A stretch of DNA of 64,000 bases. Source: Saprospiraceae bacterium UBA2329 (lineage in GTDB: Bacteria; Bacteroidota; Bacteroidia; Chitinophagales; Saprospiraceae). Location of the stretch: NCBI GenBank assembly GCA_002344975.1, contig DDUV01000050.1, forward strand, positions 9,573-73,572, in the 5' to 3' direction. How positions within the stretch are numbered: position 1 is the first letter of the stretch; each line of letters opens with the position of its first letter. A model generated the notes under the pieces. That model was not told where the DNA came from. It was given only the letters and a program-made list of their open reading frames with translations, and did not search any database. Made by a program: the position numbers and the translations under genes. Shown piece by piece: positions 61,296 through 64,000 of this stretch.

Positions 61296-62486
61296 TCAAA
61301 CACACCCCAGCAACTCAAACCTGCCCTGCAAAATCTGTGCTGCATCGGCCTCCAGCCAGCGATCGAGTACGGTGGCGTAAATACGCCGGAAATCAATATC
61401 AAACATCAGGTCGTCGTCTTGCAAGCGACTCAGGTCGGGGCCGGGATTGTACAGGCCGGTTTGTCTGAGTTGGCCGCCCATGAGGAACACATTGTTGGCC
61501 GTGCCGTGGTCGGTGCCGCCGCCGGCATTTTGCCTTGCCCGCCGCCCAAATTCGGAAAACGTCATCACCAAAGTGTCTTCCCAGAGCCGATTGCGTTGCA
61601 GGTCTTCTGCAAAAGCGGCCACGCCCTCCGCGTACTCTTTGAGCAGACGCGCCTGCCGGTTGAGCTGCCCGGCATGGGTGTCGAATCCGCCCAGACTCAC
61701 ATAATAAATCCGGGTGTCGGTATCGGCGGTCATCAATTCGGCGATTTGGCGGAGGTCGGTGGCGAATTTGCTGTCCGGATAGGCCACGGAGGACTTGTGT
61801 ACTTTGGACTGCTGGTAGAGGTATTCCGCTGATTGCCGCGTTTCCCGGAGCGTTTTGTACAGGTACGCCACCTTGTGATCTTCTGTTGAAGGAGCCTGGT
61901 CTATGGCCTGCAAAAAGCCTTGCCTGGCGGCGCGTTGGATGCGTTGGGCGCTGCTCATGGCAAATCCGCTGCGGTGTTCCCCTTTGAGCGCCAGGCTGAG
62001 ACCGTCATCCACTTCGAGCGCGTGATAGGCGGGTTTGCCCGCGCACTCGTGGTCCAGGTAGCGCCCCAGCCAACCCGTGTTCCAATATGCACTGCTGTCG
62101 GAGGCGGTGTGCCAGATGTCCATTGAGCGGAAGTGCGATCTGTCTGGATTGGGATACCCCACGTTGTTGACAATGCTCACGCCTCCTTCGCGGTAGAGTT
62201 TTTCTAAAGGCGCCAGCGCCGGGTGTAAGCCGATCAACTCGCTGATTTTCAATACCTCATTTTTGGCAATACCCAGCGTGGGGCGCAGTTGATAGTAAGC
62301 CGCATCTTCGTAAGGAATTACGGTATTGAGGCCGTCGTTGCCCCCCGACAACTGAATGACTACCAGTACTTTGCCGCTGCGGCTGCCCCACAAGTTTCTT
62401 CCGGGTTGGGTATGGCTCAAAAACGCCGGCACCATGCAAGCGGTGGAGGCTAAAACAGACGATTTGATGAAATTTCTTCTGTGCAT
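61296..62486 (-). CDS. DUF1501-family Tat-exported protein
   Basis: The 396 residues begin with a Tat-like signal (MHRRNFIKSSVLASTACMVP). The alkaline-phosphatase-like core has VVIQLSGGNDGLNTVIPY, LPPL-type loops, YVSLGGFDTHAGQLNRQ and VMTFSEFGRRARQNAGGGTD, as in the DUF1501 family. It is predicted to act outside the cytoplasm on an unknown substrate. It follows the DUF1800 gene by 45 bp, and the two families nearly always pair. Confidence 0.92.
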   Translation of the reverse strand: MHRRNFIKSSVLASTACMVPAFLSHTQPGRNLWGSRSGKVLVVIQLSGGNDGLNTVIPYEDAAYYQLRPTLGIAKNEVLKISELIGLHPALAPLEKLYREGGVSIVNNVGYPNPDRSHFRSMDIWHTASDSSAYWNTGWLGRYLDHECAGKPAYHALEVDDGLSLALKGEHRSGFAMSSAQRIQRAARQGFLQAIDQAPSTEDHKVAYLYKTLRETRQSAEYLYQQSKVHKSSVAYPDSKFATDLRQIAELMTADTDTRIYYVSLGGFDTHAGQLNRQARLLKEYAEGVAAFAEDLQRNRLWEDTLVMTFSEFGRRARQNAGGGTDHGTANNVFLMGGQLRQTGLYNPGPDLSRLQDDDLMFDIDFRRIYATVLDRWLEADAAQILQGRFELLGCV

Positions 62487-62531
62487 GTGGTAGTTGGTTG
62501 AAAATGTAACTTGAAAAAGCTGCGAGCTGCT

Positions 62532-63893
62532 TCAGCACATTTGATACTCCGGCAGCGACATGAGCCTGGCGGTCAATTGTCGGATGCGTTCCTGAGGCGC
62601 GCCGGCCGGAACATAGGCTTCTACCGTACTCCGGTGTCGCGACACATCGGGCAACAACAGGAAGGACGACAGCACATCAAAGTACTCCTTTTCAGGCACT
62701 TGTCTGCAAAGGTCTGCTAAGGGAGCGAAGTCGGTTTCCGCTTCCAGCCTTCGCACAAAACGGCGATCCTGCTCGTCCAATTCTGTTTTGAGGGCGAGAT
62801 CAAAGTCGGAAGCCATACAAAAAGCAGCGCCCAATTGCAAGCGCATCATCAGGGTAGAATTGTCAATCCAGCTCTTGCCGCCGGGCCAGCCTGCCACGTT
62901 GGGCGGGTGAAACAACACCTGTCCCATGGCCCGGTGGATACCGATGAGCGCAGCGGGGTTGCAGTGGCGCACCCCCAACTGCCGCAGGATGCCCGCCGTC
63001 AGTTCTACAGGAGATTTGATTTTGCTGCCGATGTGCCGGTCTTCGTAAAACCAGTCGCTTTCCAACACGAAGCGCATGAGCCGGGCGATGTCATAATCGG
63101 CAAAAAAGACCTCCGTCATGGCTTCCACCCGCTGCTCGTCGGGTTGCTCGTTGACGAAATAGCGGTATATTTTTTGACAAATGAAACGAGCCGTTTGCTT
63201 TTGCTCCAACAAGATGTGGATGACATCGTCGCCATCGAAATAACCTGTGCGCCCCATGAAAATTTTGGAGTCGAAATCGTGCAACAAACGCCTGAAAATG
63301 AACTGCCCCGTCCGGTCGCTCGACCAGCCGGTGAAGGCCCGTGCCGCCTCTTTCACATCCTGCTCCGAATAATGGCCCCGCCCGATGGTAAAAAGCTCCA
63401 TGAGTTCGCGGGCGAAGTTTTCGTTGGGGCGTTCTTTGCGGTTTTGCTGGTTGTTGAGGTAGCGAATCATGGCCGGTTCGCGGGCAATGGCCGTCACGAG
63501 GTCGCGAAAATTGCCCAGCGCATGCCGGCGCAAGGTGTTCAGATATTGGCCTGCCGGCAAACCGATGCGGATGTCGCAGGCAAAATGCCCGTGCCAAAAC
63601 AGGCACATCCGCTCTAAAAGCGCATCCTCCAAAGGGGCGGCCATGCGATTAAGCCAGTCAATCCCGATTGCCGCCACGAGTTGTCGTTCCTTTTGCTGCA
63701 CCCCATTGTTGTTGGCGGTTGTTTCCGAAATGACGAGCGCGGGTACGGGCAGTTCCCTGACGTCATTGGGTTTGGAAAACAAGTCTTGAAGCGCTTCGTT
63801 GAGCGATTGCTCGCGTCGCCGATTCCATTCGGTCGGACTCAGCCCGAAGCCGGCGCGCGCATAGAGATGTTGAATTTTTTGAGCGTTTTCCAT
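62532..63893 (-). CDS. DUF1800-family protein
   Basis: The start at 63893 (MENAQKIQHLYARAGFGLSP) gives 453 residues. LYARAGFGLSPTEW, FWHGHFACDIR, NENFARELMELFTIGRGHYS and ARAFTGWSSD are the DUF1800 signature segments, and LLHDFDSKIFMGRTGYFDGD follows. There is no clear signal peptide in this start. The family pairs with DUF1501 proteins and may act in a shared, uncharacterised pathway. It is the first of the two genes on this strand. Confidence 0.92.
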   Translation of the reverse strand: MENAQKIQHLYARAGFGLSPTEWNRRREQSLNEALQDLFSKPNDVRELPVPALVISETTANNNGVQQKERQLVAAIGIDWLNRMAAPLEDALLERMCLFWHGHFACDIRIGLPAGQYLNTLRRHALGNFRDLVTAIAREPAMIRYLNNQQNRKERPNENFARELMELFTIGRGHYSEQDVKEAARAFTGWSSDRTGQFIFRRLLHDFDSKIFMGRTGYFDGDDVIHILLEQKQTARFICQKIYRYFVNEQPDEQRVEAMTEVFFADYDIARLMRFVLESDWFYEDRHIGSKIKSPVELTAGILRQLGVRHCNPAALIGIHRAMGQVLFHPPNVAGWPGGKSWIDNSTLMMRLQLGAAFCMASDFDLALKTELDEQDRRFVRRLEAETDFAPLADLCRQVPEKEYFDVLSSFLLLPDVSRHRSTVEAYVPAGAPQERIRQLTARLMSLPEYQMC

Positions 63894-63948
63894 GTTTCGG
63901 CAGATCATAAGTAGTGGGGCAAAAATAAATGTTCATTTTCTCTATGCA

Positions 63949-63999
63949 AAAGGATTAGATAAGACACTTAAAATGAAGCGTTTACTTATCTAATCCTTT
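63949..63999. repeat. inverted repeat at the window end
   Basis: AAAGGATTAGATAAG (63949-63963) and CTTATCTAATCCTTT (63985-63999) are perfect 15-bp arms around 21 nt. It lies 55 bp before the DUF1800 gene and may be a terminator of a gene beyond the edge or a regulatory hairpin. Confidence 0.7.
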
Positions 64000-64000
64000 G

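Overview
The window looks like the chromosome of a member of the phylum Bacteroidota, probably a Saprospiria-type relative. Several independent signs agree. Large secreted proteins end in type IX secretion sorting domains of both type A and type B (gliding-motility C-terminal). Many intergenic regions carry the Bacteroidota promoter pattern TTG-N18-21-TAnnTTTG. The respiratory and cytochrome-maturation genes are of Bacteroidota type, and the integrase belongs to the tyrosine recombinase group typical of the phylum. The genus is inference; no rRNA is present.

Layout. 0-11 kb: a secreted CUB/HYR protein cut by the window edge, an OmpA-like and helix-hairpin-helix envelope pair, fbp and a 1,711-residue T9SS adhesin. 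11-18 kb: ald, radA, a paraoxonase-like lactonase, a TIMP-like secreted protein, a dipeptide epimerase and a DUF2520 dehydrogenase. 18-26 kb: ccmF and ccmE, then sdhCAB and initiator tRNA-Met. 26-35 kb: an outer-membrane barrel, an alpha/beta hydrolase, and a tetR-tolC-adaptor-RND efflux set with matching operators before tetR and tolC. 35-40 kb: three tandem paralogues of an unrecognised probable outer-membrane family. 40-50 kb: mutL, two rhomboids, an EEP phosphatase, a serine carboxypeptidase and a DUF5682 protein. 60-64 kb: an Asp/Arg repeat protein, a frameshifted DinB gene and a DUF1501/DUF1800 pair.

The accessory region is a 9.9-kb integrated element at 50,173-60,080. It sits in the 3' end of tRNA-Arg(TCT), bounded by 13-bp direct repeats. 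It encodes a tyrosine integrase, an excisionase-like HTH protein, a membrane-anchored protein with four AT-hooks, a second HTH protein, a 934-residue primase-helicase, a membrane/coiled-coil/zinc-knuckle protein and a RadC-like JAMM protein. Directly after the primase-helicase lie an AT-rich tract and 12 copies of GTTCCCGGT in both orientations, many 11 bp apart, which looks like an iteron replication origin. A second array of six 11-bp repeats precedes radC. No relaxase, capsid, terminase or conjugation gene was seen. The element reads as a small integrate-and-replicate replicon, plasmid-like or satellite-like, and is the most interesting part of the window.

A second theme is repeats. Most non-operonic gaps are filled with a few dispersed families: REP-like hairpins built on TAGTGAAGGGGTGAC, GGGTTCAAGGTTTC words, GGCGGTA/GCGGT words and a composite unit of about 170 bp. 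One family also forms the linker of MutL and the last codons of the TolC-like gene.
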